Counted from the first letter of the stretch, positions 32,864-44,724 are shown. The stretch: DNA of 64,000 nt from Xiphias gladius (GCF_016859285.1 NC_053402.1:20624556-20688555), one strand, 5' to 3'. Translations and numbers: made by a program. The notes: generated from the sequence alone by a model not told the origin.

Positions 32864-35800
32864 GTAAGTACCTCTGATAGGAAATCAGAACGCGACGGGG
32901 AGTTAGTTTGGTGTATTTCTGAATAAAGGGCTGTGCTATCAAGTGCGTATGCTTCCTTAAAGTTAGATTTCCTTTATTAAACTAGCTTAGAGCTGAAAGA
33001 ATTAGTTGATTAATCAATTAGTTGATCTAAAGAAAATTAAAGGGGGGGTTTGGGGCGGGTCACCTAATTCAATACTTGCAACCACATTTAACTACAACTT
33101 TTATATTTATCCCAAATGGTCATAACAATTTTACACTTTGCATGTTACAAGAACTATAAAGTTACTGATGTAAAAACATTATCACATTAATATACGGTCA
33201 AAATATGGTGGTTATTTTTGCCATCCCATGCTCTTTTTCCAGCACAGTTTTGCAGGTACATTGTTTTTGCACTTCCAGAATTCATAAAACAGCCAAGAAT
33301 GATAGACGATGTACACACGTAACAAATACGAGGAAGTACCCACACAGAAGTGGGTAAATGTTAACTATCAACAAATCTTAATTTAGATAATACATCACAT
33401 GTGCAATGCTTATGAAAGTCATGAAGGTAATGATTTTATGTTAATTTATGTTATAATAAATTAAATCTTTAGGGTTTTGGACTGTTGCTCACACAAAACA
33501 TTTGATGATGATACCGTGGGCTCTGTGATGCTGTGATTGGCATTTAAAATGATTTCTGATGTTTTTATAGACAAACAATTAATTGAATAATTGAGAAAAT
33601 AACAGGAAGAACAGTTGATAATGAAAATAATGGTTAGTTGCTGCTCTAATTTGAAGGGAGCCCTACAAATTCTGCTAAGATTTTTCTGTTGTTTTTTCCT
33701 CATCTCACCCACCCAAATACAACTTTGTGCCAACATTTCACATAAAACAGGAAATCATGTGTTAGCAAACGAAGATATAATACAATGTAAAATTAAATGT
33801 AGCAAGATAAATATCTGGATTTCAGGGCTGCTTAAAAGCAGTCAGATGTTAATACGATTAAAGCAACGCTCAAAAAGCACCATATCTCTCTACAGTGGTC
33901 AGGATATGGTGCTTGTTGGCTTTTACTTTTGTGCTTTATTGTGTTATTCGTGTCAGTCAGTGATCAGCCATCAGAAATATTCATTCATAGATGTTTTTTT
34001 AAAATTTATGAAGATCTAATTTGGAATAATTTTTGGTCAGTTTGTCCCCAAAACAATCACGCTGTGTTGTCAAGCAGCTCATATTTTAAAGCCTGAGAGG
34101 AAGGAGCTCGTGAGAAACCGGTTATGTTGACATAAATCTACTGACGGCTTGAACTGAAAAATATAGATGAGCCCTGCCTCCTCCTCCTCATCCCACTCTC
34201 CCTCCGTCTGTTTCTCTTTCTGGGTAGAGGGGTGATGTCATCCAGCCTGAGTGTGAATGAAAACGTCTTGGCAAGGACACAGCTGTCTTGTTTGAGCTTG
34301 CAATTTATTTCAGACGTCTTTTGTGCTCATTCAAATAGAAATACACGCATCCACACTCTCCTAACAATAGCCAGTCATCAGAGGTCATCAGGGCTGTAGA
34401 TGCAAGAATGTTGAAAAACAGAATTAATTTACTGTGTTCACTGTGCCATATTTAAAAAAAAAAAAAAAAAAAAAATCTGTCTACTCAAGGACAATTTCAT
34501 GTTTAAAATGTTATTTTGATACTAAACAAGTAGCCTTTAGAAGCCACACATTTCAATTTTTCAAATATGTGTTTTGTCCAACCAACAATCCAAAATTCAA
34601 AGCTATTCAAGGGGGGCTGCAACTACCAATCATTTTCATTTTCAATTTCCTCTGCCGATTGTTTTCTCGAATAATCAATCAATTGTTTTGTCCTTAAAAT
34701 GCCAGAAAACAGAGAAAAATGTCCAACACAGTTTCATAAAACCCGAGGTGATGACATCAAATTGCCTGTTTTGTTCAACCAACAGACCAAATTCCAAAGA
34801 TATTAAATTTCCTATCATGTCAGATGACTGGCTGGAACTGTCTACTATTTTGCATTATGGTTTTTTTTTTTTTAATTTACTTAATGAAGATGAATTGATT
34901 ATCAAAATAGTAGCGAGTTATTTTCCTGTCAGCTGATAAATCGAATTTTTGTTGCAGCTCTAATTCAGTTTACGACGATACGAAGCAGAGAAAAGCGGCA
35001 AATCCTCACATTTGTGGACTGTTTTGCCTAAAAAAAAAAAAAAAAGTCACTTGAACGACTGATCGATTATCAGAGTAGCTGCAGATAAATTTTTCTGGCA
35101 ATCAGCTTAAACACAGCTATGTTGATGAAATAAGCCCTACAGTCAGAATTACTTTTGTCCTGCTCCAAAATTATTGCACTCTCTCACACCGAGGCCACTT
35201 CTTGTTAACGTGTAGCAGTTTTTCAGCTGTCATGTTAAACCACTTAAACCAAAATTGGACATTTTTTTTATTTTGGCTAGACTTTCTCCTGTTTTTACGC
35301 TAAAAATTTGGCTGATTTTGGAATGGCAGGTGCGTCCACATCTGCTCTGTCAGCGTCCATATGGCAATGAGGAGCAGTGTGTTAGCTGAGAAAGAAATGG
35401 CAGGGCAGGAAGGTAAACAGAAAGAATAAAAGGGGGATTAAGAGCCTATATTCGTCCTTTCTGAATTGTTATCCCACGCAGATTGTTTGCGGTGAAGTTT
35501 AGTGAAGAGTAATGATTTTGAATGTTTAGTTTAGAATGTGAGGTGAGCAGTTTGTCAATTTCTTTCGTGAGAATAGTAGATGAAAGGCTGTAACAGTTTA
35601 TTACAGGCTGCTTATCCATCAAGGAGCCATAAATTTCAGGCTTTGTTATTCCGCCCACTAGAACCAAATCTTGCACAATCAGTCTCAAACAGACAATTGC
35701 AAAGGTTTTTTTGTGTTTGTTTGTTTGTTTGTTTGCATAAGCAACAAACATGGACTTGTTTGCATGATAGTTTTAGACTGAAGGTGCTTAACCTTCATTC

Positions 35801-38800
35801 AAGTGATTTCCTTGTCATGGCCGGCTCTCACGGCCCTGTCCCTCTCCCTTTGTCATCCTCACAGCTGCCGAGTCAGTTAGGAAAGGAGCCCACTGGGAGA
35901 AAAGGTCGAAGGTCAAATGGTGATGGACAGGAGGGTAAACCAAGAAAGAAGAGAAGCGAGGCAAAGGTTTGTCATATATTTTTACATCTGTGAATGCAGT
36001 TCGATTTTAGTTTTTGTCCTCACCACACTCAGTTACGTACATCAGCAGTTACAGAGTGGTTAATATTCAAAATATACTGTAATGCATTCTTTTTTTTTGT
36101 TGTTATCAAAAACAAAAATAAATAACAAAAATAAAAATAATGAGCCCTGTTTATTGTGTAGAGAAATGCATTACTCTTTGCACATAAAATAATTTCTATA
36201 TTGCTAAAAATGTATGGTTTTTTTTCAACTGAGTTCACCTGAAAATTTTTGCAGGATGTAACAAACATGGATAGCAATATTTGTGTATGTGTATGTGTGT
36301 ATATGTGCGTATATGTATGTATGTATGTATAGAATATGAACCTTAACCCTCTATTCATAGGTGAATAGACTGAGCATGTTTCATATGTTGTAACATAACT
36401 TTGTTAGTATATCATGTAGAGACAAGCTGAGAAAACCAGTCAAAAGTGCTGATGTGGGGCTTTCAAACAATACGTAATTCATCCCTGTTGACTGTTTTTT
36501 GTTTTTTTTAATAAGTAATATTTTCAGTGATTTACTGGTGTACATAGATTTTAAAATTAAAAAGCCACAAAAACGAGTTGGGATACAATCACTTTACACG
36601 TGAAAAAGACTATATTATATTTTTATTTCTTATATTTTTGTGTGTATAAATAGTGAAACAATATTTTTTACAACCTTGAGCTGTTTTGTGATAATATTTT
36701 GAGTGATTATTGGTAAATGATTATAGGCGCTTGTTTCATTTTTCTTGTATTTTGCTTTCCCGGGAGCTGTACCCTTGGTTAAATTGACAAAATGAAAAGT
36801 CCGACTTAATGCTGAGCTTGGTCTGGAAAAAGGATACCATACATGTGTTGTAAGGACGATTCAGTAAGAAGTCAGGAAGAATAAAAAAAAAAAAAAAAAA
36901 TTAAGTTGTATTCCAGAAGGTTTCAAATATATTACGTTCACACAGAAAAACACTGACTGAATCTGACCCCTCTCTTTCTACTGTATTGTTCTACAGCAAT
37001 CAATGATGCTGGATGCGGATGGAGGCAGCCTGTCGCCGGGAACCAAGCCTCACATCTGCGAGCACTGCACTGCGTCATTCAGAAGCTCCTATCACCTACG
37101 TAGACATGTCCTCATTCACACAGGTATTGTTCTGTGCTTATTTCCACCATCATATTTTCTTTCTCTCGTGCTTGCTCACGTGGGGTTTATCACTTATTTT
37201 GATATTCTTTTTGATCATGAAAACGTTGATATCATCAGTACGCCAGCTGAAGAAACTGAAACTAATGTTATCATTACTGCTTGAACATTTTATTCAGCAT
37301 TATCTTCAGATAGTTTTCTGTGTACTTGGTAAGACAACATTTAAAAAAAAAAAGCAATAACCCAGTGGCTTGTCCTTAATCAGTTCTGCTCCTTGAAGGC
37401 AGTTTTGTGTAGTGTTTTGTTTGGTCCTCCATGTAGTTACTGAGACTCACGTGGTCTAAGATATGGACAGGCCAGGTGTGGGGCTGCCCCTTAAGAGTGG
37501 AATAGTTCAAACCAGTCAAACCCTCCGAGTCAACTTGCATTTGTCAGTCAATTCCATGCACTTTTTTGTGTGTGTGTGTGTCATTGTTCTCAGAGTAACG
37601 CAGGATAAAAGCACAGTAGGCTGTAAACTTTCCAAACAGAGTCTTGTCTCAAAATTAACTTACTGTGATTGGAACTGAGGGCAGCGTGACGTGGAGCAGC
37701 ACAACTTGATTCTCTTTGCTGCATCGACGCTCTCAGCTTCGGTGCTGAATGTTAGCGAAGTCGGCGAAACTACTTTTGAACCAGATGCTAGCGCGGCCTC
37801 CTCTGCTCCTGTCCCATGCGACTGACTCCTCGGCCGGAGAGACGCTCCGTGGTGCACCAGGATTTTATAACTGAACCATCATCAGGACGCACACCTTTTA
37901 CTTCTTTGACTGTGTGGAAGAGTGATGTTTTCATATTACACATGAGGAGTGAAGGCATTAAAACGTGAATCTTGCAGGTAAAACCTGAGACTCGTGTAGG
38001 CTGTTACAGGAGGTGAGTGTGGAGCAGCTGCTCTACAGGTGAGCTGGACTGTAAAGTAATTGGGCAGAAGAGTGAATAATATATTTGTCATAATCACAGG
38101 TAAGGTCCACTGAAGCAAAAACATCATTAGTAATGTTGAGCGTTTATGAAAATTAAAAATAAGTAAGTTTGAGGCATTGGCCTGATTGATGACTACACTG
38201 AAGACTTACTTGCCTGTATGATAATGCACTATTGAGTGTTATGTCCAACTTCTTCCTTGTTCTGACTCAACTGATGTCCTCATTTGAGAATCCCTCTTGG
38301 TTTTTTATTTTTATTTTATTTTTTTTATTTATTCTCATCTTTACCATTTGTGTTATTGCTCAGAATGATGCATAACACCAATGTGTGATGTTTGTGTAAA
38401 AGTGGTATCATCCATGCCCACTTTTAACAAGTGTGGACTGTTTTTCCCCATTGGCAGCAGTGAGAAAATAAAAGATGGTATTTCACAAAGAGATGAAGTC
38501 AGTTGCATGAACACCTGTGAAATTCAACACAATCCATTGCAGTTGCCTTGAAGCACATACAACTTGTGGGGAAGTGTGTTTTTGTGTTGTTGTTTTAACT
38601 ATGGCCCAATGAAATAAGAGATTAATTAGCACCTTTGAGAAACAATGTCAAAAAATCCTTATGAACAAAATAAAGTAGTACTTAATGCATTGGATTGCGT
38701 TATGTTGTGCAGGCGCTTGCGCTATTTTGCAGATGTTGTGTTAGTCCAAGATAACCTTTTTTTCGCAGAGGGGTAATGACAGTCAGAGCAAGCCGTAACA

Positions 38801-41800
38801 CTGTAACTGTATAAATCCCTGGTTTTGTTGCAGGTGAAAGACCCTTCAGATGCAGTCAGTGCAACATGAGTTTCATTCAGAAGTACCTTCTCCAGCGACA
38901 CGAGAAAATCCACAGTGGTAAGTGATTAATGACAGCTCATATCACCAAACCGCCTGATGCAACTTGTGAGTCATTGTGTGTTTGCAGTAAACTGGAAGAC
39001 AACTAACCCGGAGATGGGCTGTTTTTGTGTGACAGGAGAGAAGCCATTCAGCTGTGACCAGTGTAACATGCGATTCATTCAGAAGTACCACATGGAAAGG
39101 CACAAGAGGACGCACAGCGGAGAGAAGCCGTACAGATGTGAGACCTGCCAACAGGTAAGTGAACCTTATACATCCTCCTCTTTGCTGGGTATCTAAAGGG
39201 ATACTTCACCAAAACTGAGTACAGCCCTGTGAAGTGTTGCTAAAATGCTTTCTGATTCAAAACTGCCTGATCTTACAATAATTGTAATATATTTTGAAGT
39301 GTAGAGTATTTGATCTTATGTATGAATAAAAACAAACAGAGTAGATAGACTACATTGAAAAAACAGCCCCCCCACATTACACCCTCAATGCAACGAAGGT
39401 AAGTAAACCTGTTTCACTGCTACAAAAGTCAGTTTACCTGTGATCACTGCTGCAAATTTGATCTCAACTGTGATTTCCAGTCAAGGCTAATTACACGAAA
39501 GGTTATAAAATTACCTGTGAACATCACAGCTTTTTCAATTTTGACCCAGGTTGTGTCTAACGCATCATGTATCCACGTGGTAAGGAACTGCCTGAACACA
39601 AAGGAAACCAGATTGTGAGACGTCATAAAGATTGGAGAGAGCGTACAAGAGCATCAGTAGGCTACTGAACATAAGCCGAAACACAGTTGCAGCAGTGGTT
39701 AGGAGATAAAGGAACAGTCATACTACCAATAACTGAAGGTGCACTAGCTGTCCTTGAAAAATGACACCGTGCAGAAAACGCTATTTACGCAACCTTGCAT
39801 TGAAAGACAGACGGGTGAGTGCTTTTGACATGGCACAAGGATTATCTGTGGAAATTGGTGTTTCAGTGACAGATCAGACAGTGTGAAGGACATTGCATAA
39901 AGCAGACCCTTTATGGATGGTGCCCCCGAAGAAAACCATTGCTCACAAATTGGCACATAAATGCAAGATTACCTTTGCCAAGGAACATGAAAAGAAGCCT
40001 GGTGAATATTGGCAGCACATTCTTTGGTCAGAGGAACCAAAATATATTTGTTTAGATAAAATGGGATCCAGCCTATTTGACGTGGACCTGGCCAGGACTA
40101 CAACAGTGACTTCACAGTGCCAACAGTTAAACGTGGAGGTGGGAGTGTGCTGACATGGGGATGCATGAGTGCAAAAGGTGTAGGGAGATGGCATTGATAG
40201 ATTGCACTATGAATGTGAGTCTGTATAACCACTCTTAAGACGCTCAGCAAGAGAGGTATTTTCCAACATGACAATGATGAATGAAAAACAAACATTTGCC
40301 CTGACTTGAATCCAGTAGTAAACCTTTTGAGTCTTTTAAAGTGGAAGTGGTATCATCCAGGCCGTGGAGGATTGACTCTATCATCAAAATAAAGCTGAAC
40401 ATACAAAATATTAAAAATAGTAAAAGAATGGTATCTCACTAATGAAGGGTGTACTGACTTTTGTTGCAGTTGGTTCCTTTTAATATGGAACTTTCGTTAT
40501 AGTTTAATTGCTCAAACATTTCTGTTTTGGCTTCATTCTTCTTTTTCTTTGACTGAAAACAAATAAAATGGTATTAAATGGACAGGCTTTGTAATTACTT
40601 TACATTTTAGTGATACTGACCAGGGGTTTACTCAGTTTTGTTGTATAATGCATCACTTTAAAATGATTCTTCATTATTTCCTTTAAAGACAACATTTGGT
40701 GTTTGTTCCCTTCAGTATTTTTCTAGGACAGACCGACTGCTTAAGCACAAGCGAACCTGTGGAGAAGCCATAAAGAAGGGGCTGGATCCCGGGATGGTGG
40801 ACCTGGGTTGTGTCGACATGGGACATGGCAGCTATGGAATCACTCAGGGAAATGCTGGGAATGCTGCGAGAAAGAGGGGGAAGTCCAAAAATTATGGAGA
40901 GGGAGGGGAGCGCAAAAGGAAGAAGGGGAATGGAGGAGGGGGTAGGGTACCGCACATTCAGGGTTCTGTGTCTGGAGGCTACAGCATCCATGAATACTCT
41001 ATGGAAAATCAAACGGTATCTTCCTCTACCGAGCCAGGACCCAGCATGCAGCAAAGCCACCATGGCCGAGCTCCAAAGATGGCATTCAAGAAGGCCAATC
41101 GCAAGAGCCTGGATAAAGCGGGTCTAGGTCAGGCCAAAGCAGGCCCGATGGAGCAGGGTGTGGGCATGGATGGACTTGGCCTCATGCAGGGTAACGGGGC
41201 TAAAGTTGCCACCAGCAGCAACTATGACGACGCCATGCAGTTTCTGAAGAAGAGACGCTACCTTCATGCAGCAAACAATGCAAACCCATCAGGGCCTGTG
41301 GTGGCTGGAGGAACCAGCAGTGAGTACGACGTCAGCGTTGGTCACTTGTCTTCCCAGCCATCTGTCATCCAGGGTGTTGTTTCCAGTGTGATGGACAGTG
41401 ATGCACCTCTTAGTCTCGACAAGTCAGGGATCCCCGATGAGGTGCTGCAGAGCCTCCTTGACCACTACACCCAGAAACCCGACGGCTCGCACCACGACGT
41501 TCACTTTGACATCAGTGATCAGCACGTGGAGCTGAACCCCAGCTCAGCTGACGGTCCCGACATCAGCCACAGCACCGACACCACCAGCCCGGCTGGAGAC
41601 AAGACCGTCATGATGCACGAGTACTCCCGCTTCCTGCTGCAGGCTTTGGAGCGCACCAGCCACAGCACCAGCTTCCCTCTGGGCCATGGGCCTTCTGCCT
41701 CAGGACCGTTCACTAGTTCCCACCCAGGCAACCCCCTCTACGCTGACAAGAACATCTACACTACGTCCCCACTGGAGTGCGGGTTCGGCCAGTCGGTGGC

Positions 41801-42311
41801 CTCGCCTTCGCTGCCCTCCTCTGTGCCAAAGTCTCACTTTGCAATGCTGACGGGCTCCTCGCCACAGCACAGCTTCCACCTGAGCAGCCTGGAGCCCTCC
41901 ACACACCAGCAGCTCACCCCATCTCAGGAGCTCACTGACCAGATGGAGAAGCAGCACTCCTCAACCCCCCCTTCCTCCTACCAGATCAGCCCATCTGACC
42001 TGAGCACCCAGAAGGACCAACCGCCGGTCAAGAACGGCACCGCGGTCTACCCTCTGGCCTCCTCGCAGGATCTGGCCCCTCTGGACTCTTCCAAGCCTTC
42101 CTACCAGATAGAAAACTTTGCCCAGGCCTTTGGCTCCCAGTTCAAGTCAGACGGCCGCGGCTTGTCTTATGGCACTGACTCTAGCGGGGAGGTGGATCAC
42201 AGGATACGGACGCCTGTGTCTGAATACTCAGGGTATAGTAGTTTGTTATCTGATGTCAATGAGCCAGTAAGTACAGGTTCCAAAACTCCAACAAGCCAAA
42301 GCTACAGATGA
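32459..42311 (+). CDS. znf281: znf281, GC-box-binding zinc-finger transcription factor, whole spliced gene
   Basis: Coding exons 32459-32863, 35865-35966, 36997-37123, 38834-38917, 39036-39154 and 40716-42311 join in frame to 810 residues; mammalian ZNF281 is about 895. ZNF281 (ZBP-99) is a nuclear factor binding GC-rich promoters, linked to pluripotency control, epithelial-mesenchymal transition and DNA repair. Seen: MIMF followed by LPPVTSFTR near the N-terminus (27-41), four consecutive zinc fingers (190-294), [15 protein letters not shown] (448-462), and the conserved C-terminus from [16 protein letters not shown] (742) to KTPTSQSYR (810). These separate it from its relative ZNF148, whose N- and C-termini differ. 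Every junction has GT/AG and matching phase. A dead Tc1 element sits in the last intron. Paralogue a or b cannot be told. Confidence 0.95.
32990..33650 (+). repeat. interspersed repeat family C, copy split by about 420 bp
   Basis: The left end (GAATTAGTTGATTAATCAAT, 33000-33040) and right part (TGGACTGTTGCTCACACAAA, then ATTGAATAATTGAGAAAATA and AATGAAAATAATGGTTAGTT, about 33470-33650) match the two sides of a teleost repeat with TTAATCGATTA-type ends. The middle 33041-33465 is unrelated, as if inserted. Confidence 0.6.
34560..35090 (-). repeat. interspersed repeat family C, second copy (opposite orientation)
   Basis: Has CTGCAACTACCAATCATTTT at one side and AATCGAATTTTTGTTGCAGC at the other, with internal AAATGCCAGAAAACAGAGAA and CCAAATTCCAAAGATATTAA. 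A further diverged part follows from 34975 to 35090. Confidence 0.65.
35865..35966 (+). CDS. znf281: znf281 coding exon 2: basic linker
   Basis: 102 nt, residues 136-169. It is strongly basic ([16 protein letters not shown]), consistent with a nuclear localisation segment ahead of the fingers. The acceptor is CCTCACAG and the donor GTTTGT; phase 0 on both sides, so it could be skipped without a frameshift. Confidence 0.88.
35967..36996 (+). other. znf281 intron, AT-rich
   Basis: 1,030 bp with a (TATG)n-like stretch at about 36281-36330 and an A run just before 36900. Nothing coding seen. Confidence 0.8.
36997..37123 (+). CDS. znf281: znf281 coding exon 3: zinc finger 1
   Basis: Residues 170 to the first base of 212. 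Contains C2H2 finger 1 with ligands C190, C193, H206 and H210 ([20 protein letters not shown]). The acceptor follows TTCTACAG. The donor splits the HTG linker glycine codon (phase 1). Confidence 0.93.
37124..38833 (+). other. znf281 intron
   Basis: 1,710 bp. A moderately GC-rich patch at 37680-37860 contains several CpG dinucleotides but no recognisable element. Open frames are short. Confidence 0.8.
38834..38917 (+). CDS. znf281: znf281 coding exon 4: zinc finger 2
   Basis: 84 nt (28 codons, phase 1 to 1), exactly one finger module: C218, C221, H234 and H238, with [14 protein letters not shown]. Because it is symmetric, skipping would remove one finger cleanly. The acceptor is TTGCAG and the donor GTAAGT. 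Confidence 0.94.
39036..39154 (+). CDS. znf281: znf281 coding exon 5: zinc finger 3 and first half of finger 4
   Basis: Residues 240-279. Finger 3 ligands are C246, C249, H262 and H266 ([14 protein letters not shown]). Then comes the TGEKPY-type linker SGEKPYRC and the two cysteines C274 and C277 of finger 4. The exon breaks inside finger 4 after CQQ, phase 0, donor GTAAGT. The intron before it is only 118 bp. Confidence 0.94.
39202..40645 (+). mobile_element. inactive Tc1/mariner-family DNA transposon
   Basis: About 1.44 kb, inside the last znf281 intron and in the same orientation. Ends are diverged inverted repeats: CAAAACTGAGTACAGCCCTG at 39210-39229 matches the reverse complement of about 40621-40640, with a second matching block GCTAAAATG / CACTAAAATG farther in. 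Remnants of a Tc1 transposase lie between: [14 protein letters not shown] (stop at 39884), [29 protein letters not shown], then in another frame [18 protein letters not shown], then FQHDND and a PDLNP-like segment. At least one frameshift and several stops make it dead. The first catalytic Asp position reads Glu (WSEE instead of WSDE). Confidence 0.88.
40716..42311 (+). CDS. znf281: znf281 last coding exon: end of finger 4 and long C-terminal region
   Basis: Residues 280-810. [15 protein letters not shown] completes finger 4, which is C2HC (H290, C294) as in the family. Then a Lys/Gly/Arg-rich stretch (about 330-356), the conserved [15 protein letters not shown] (448-462), [15 protein letters not shown], a Ser/Thr/Pro-rich region with [14 protein letters not shown] and [10 protein letters not shown], and the terminal [16 protein letters not shown] to SQSYR. 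The acceptor is TCCCTTCAG. Stop is TGA. The open frame from the internal ATG at 40794 is only the downstream part of this exon. Confidence 0.95.
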   Translation, partial: YFSRTDRLLKHKRTCGEAIKKGLDPGMVDLGCVDMGHGSYGITQGNAGNAARKRGKSKNYGEGGERKRKKGNGGGGRVPHIQGSVSGGYSIHEYSMENQTVSSSTEPGPSMQQSHHGRAPKMAFKKANRKSLDKAGLGQAKAGPMEQGVGMDGLGLMQGNGAKVATSSNYDDAMQFLKKRRYLHAANNANPSGPVVAGGTSSEYDVSVGHLSSQPSVIQGVVSSVMDSDAPLSLDKSGIPDEVLQSLLDHYTQKPDGSHHDVHFDISDQHVELNPSSADGPDISHSTDTTSPAGDKTVMMHEYSRFLLQALERTSHSTSFPLGHGPSASGPFTSSHPGNPLYADKNIYTTSPLECGFGQSVASPSLPSSVPKSHFAMLTGSSPQHSFHLSSLEPSTHQQLTPSQELTDQMEKQHSSTPPSSYQISPSDLSTQKDQPPVKNGTAVYPLASSQDLAPLDSSKPSYQIENFAQAFGSQFKSDGRGLSYGTDSSGEVDHRIRTPVSEYSGYSSLLSDVNEPVSTGSKTPTSQSYR

Positions 42312-42380
42312 GAGCCTGAGAGGGAGAGAACACACTGTCGTTGAGGTTGATGTTCTTATTTTAATTTTTTAGTGCTCCTA

Positions 42381-42382
<2 letters not shown>

Positions 42383-42421
<39 letters not shown>
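42383..42421. repeat. (TTA)n microsatellite in znf281 3' UTR
   Basis: About 13 uninterrupted TTA units 75 bp past the stop codon. Confidence 0.95.
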
Positions 42422-42423
<2 letters not shown>

Positions 42424-44724
42424 ATTATTGTTGTTTTTTTTAAAGTGACATCTTTATTTTAATTATACTGATGCTCTGTTTTTGTGCCCACTCCTCTCCC
42501 CACAATAAGCCTGCAAGGCGTCTTGCAAATGCAATTTCTTTTTTAAAGTATCTGTTATTTTTAAGTTAAATATGTATTGACTGTTTATTCTCGTCATATT
42601 AGTGACATTAGGTCTAGTCATTAATCATGAACTGAAAGTACTTTTTAAGTAAGTGTAGACTAGCGTAGGATATATTTCTTTTCCAATGAGCTGAAGTGTT
42701 TGAGCAATCAACTTTACAACTGTAAAATAATAATGGAAGTAATGGCAGGGAATAGCCCAGAATCGAAATAGCAAAAAAAACAAAAACAAAACAAAAAAAA
42801 CACATAGAAGTTATTGTCTGTTACAAGGTTAAAAGTATTACTCAGGAAAAAGTGGAAAAAGGAGAAGCCTACGAGGTGCAGTGAGCCCGGTTTTCAGAAC
42901 TGTAAGTTTGCGACTTCAAAGAGGATTTTTCTTATGTTTTGTTACTTGTTGAATGAGTGTGACATAAACAGACTGCTGCCAGCTCACTTGAACACTGAAA
43001 CACTTTCTACTTGGCTATATAGAGATTATGGTACTTTCGTGTCAATGTGAAACTCATGTTTTCTTCAATAAGGGCCATATATATATCTATATATATTTAT
43101 AAGAATATATATTAATGTAAAATAACAGATTTAATCATTCTGGGGAACTGCCAGTTGAAGTACAGGGAGAACGAGGACTGGTTCAGGGGGTAAACGTTGT
43201 CCTTGGTATATTTTTGGAGAACAAAAGTGATGTTAGGGCTTTTCTTTGGCCAGTAGAGGTTGCTGTTGGCCCTCCCCTTTTCCTGCCCTCCTCATCTTCA
43301 TCAGTTTTTTTTTTTTTTTTTTTTCCTAAAAAAAAAAAAAAAAAATCCAATTAGCACTTTGAGCTGTTTCCGTACATCGAGTAAAGTACCCCATCGGATC
43401 AAGGAAGCTCAAATGTCAGGAATGGACTGGCTCTTCGACCGAGACTTGTTGTTTGGGTATATGCTGATGGGGTTGGAACATATTCTGGGTGGACGATGGG
43501 GATACCCTTTGTTTGGGTAGCATGGTTTATATGGGCTGGTGGGTGGGGAGGGTTGATATGTGAAAGTGGGATTTTTCATTAACATTTTCTCTTTCTCCTT
43601 ACTCTTAGGGAGGGGTTAGCTAGGGAGGGTGGGGATTTTAAAGATACAGTGACATTTAATCGGGATAATGTAAATGTAATTCAAACCCCTAGTTTTAGTT
43701 TGACTTGTTACCCAACTTAGCAGCTTTGCTTTCTTATTGAATTTGATGACAAAATGTGCTAGTGATCAATTATTTCTTCAGCTGTTACTGAGGCAGCCAT
43801 ATGCAGTATGAGCAAAAAAGATGGCTGACCGAAAAATTTGTATGCATTTAGACTTTTCACGTGTGCTGGCAGTACAGAGCATATTTGTCCCATTAGAAAT
43901 TGGGTGCCTATTTCTGAGAAGTACAGGTGCAAGATATTGTCTAGTAAATGTTAGATGTAATTTCTTGCTGGTTTTTTTTTTTTTTTTTTTTTTTAAATTT
44001 ATCTATGCTGTACGTGTTTTCGTAAAAGACAACAATAATTGCGCTGTCTTCCATAGCTGCAACTGGCCTTGAGTGCTGGAAATGATATCACTCTGCTGAA
44101 TGAGTCTTTAAACCCCTTTACGCCCTGATGGCCTGTTTTTTTTTTTTTTTGTTTGTTTTTTTTTTAAGCAATCATTATACATGGCAGAGTGAATGCAGTG
44201 CTGTAATATCTTAAATAATGTGTTGCCATGTTGAACGGTTGAGGCGTAAACACAAATTTGCCTCACATATACCTCATATCACAATAAACCAGGGACAAAG
44301 GAGTGAAGGTTTGATGTATGTAGCAGAGATGCTGTGGTATGTATAAAAAAAAAAGGCATGTTTCTGTGTGACTGTTTTTGTGGACATGACATTCATGTGA
44401 CCCATAAAGACAGCGTTGCTTAAGGGTTTCTGTATATGTCTCATGCCAACCAGTGTTCAGTCTCTTCAGTTGGATCTCTTCTCTGCTCCACATCTTATTC
44501 GCCATATTGTTTCAATATGCTTGTTTACAAAAAATGTACAAAACACTACATCTTACCCCTGTATAAATTTTACTTACTACCCCCTTTTTTTTTTTTTCTT
44601 TTTAATCACCGCCAAATTTTGTAGCCGATGATATCTTCCATTTTTATGTTGTTTCAGGTCTTTGTGACGCGTTTCACAAGGCTGTAAGTGTCCAGTGATT
44701 TTAAAAACTGATTAGGGAGAAAAC

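Larger units (their letters stand above)
32864..35864 (+). other. znf281 intron with two family C repeat copies
   Basis: 3,001 bp. It carries family C interspersed repeats at about 32990-33650 and 34560-35090, poly-A and poly-T runs, and no credible exon. ORFs here are AT-rich noise. Confidence 0.8.

Noticed and set aside
39893..40153. 86-codon open frame as a separate gene
   Set aside because: It is an undamaged stretch of the dead Tc1 transposase; the frame breaks on both sides.
32459..42311. ZNF148 as the identity of the zinc-finger gene
   Set aside because: The fingers are similar, but the N-terminal MIMF...LPPVTSFTR block and the C-terminal KTPTSQSYR end fit ZNF281 and not ZNF148 as I recall them.
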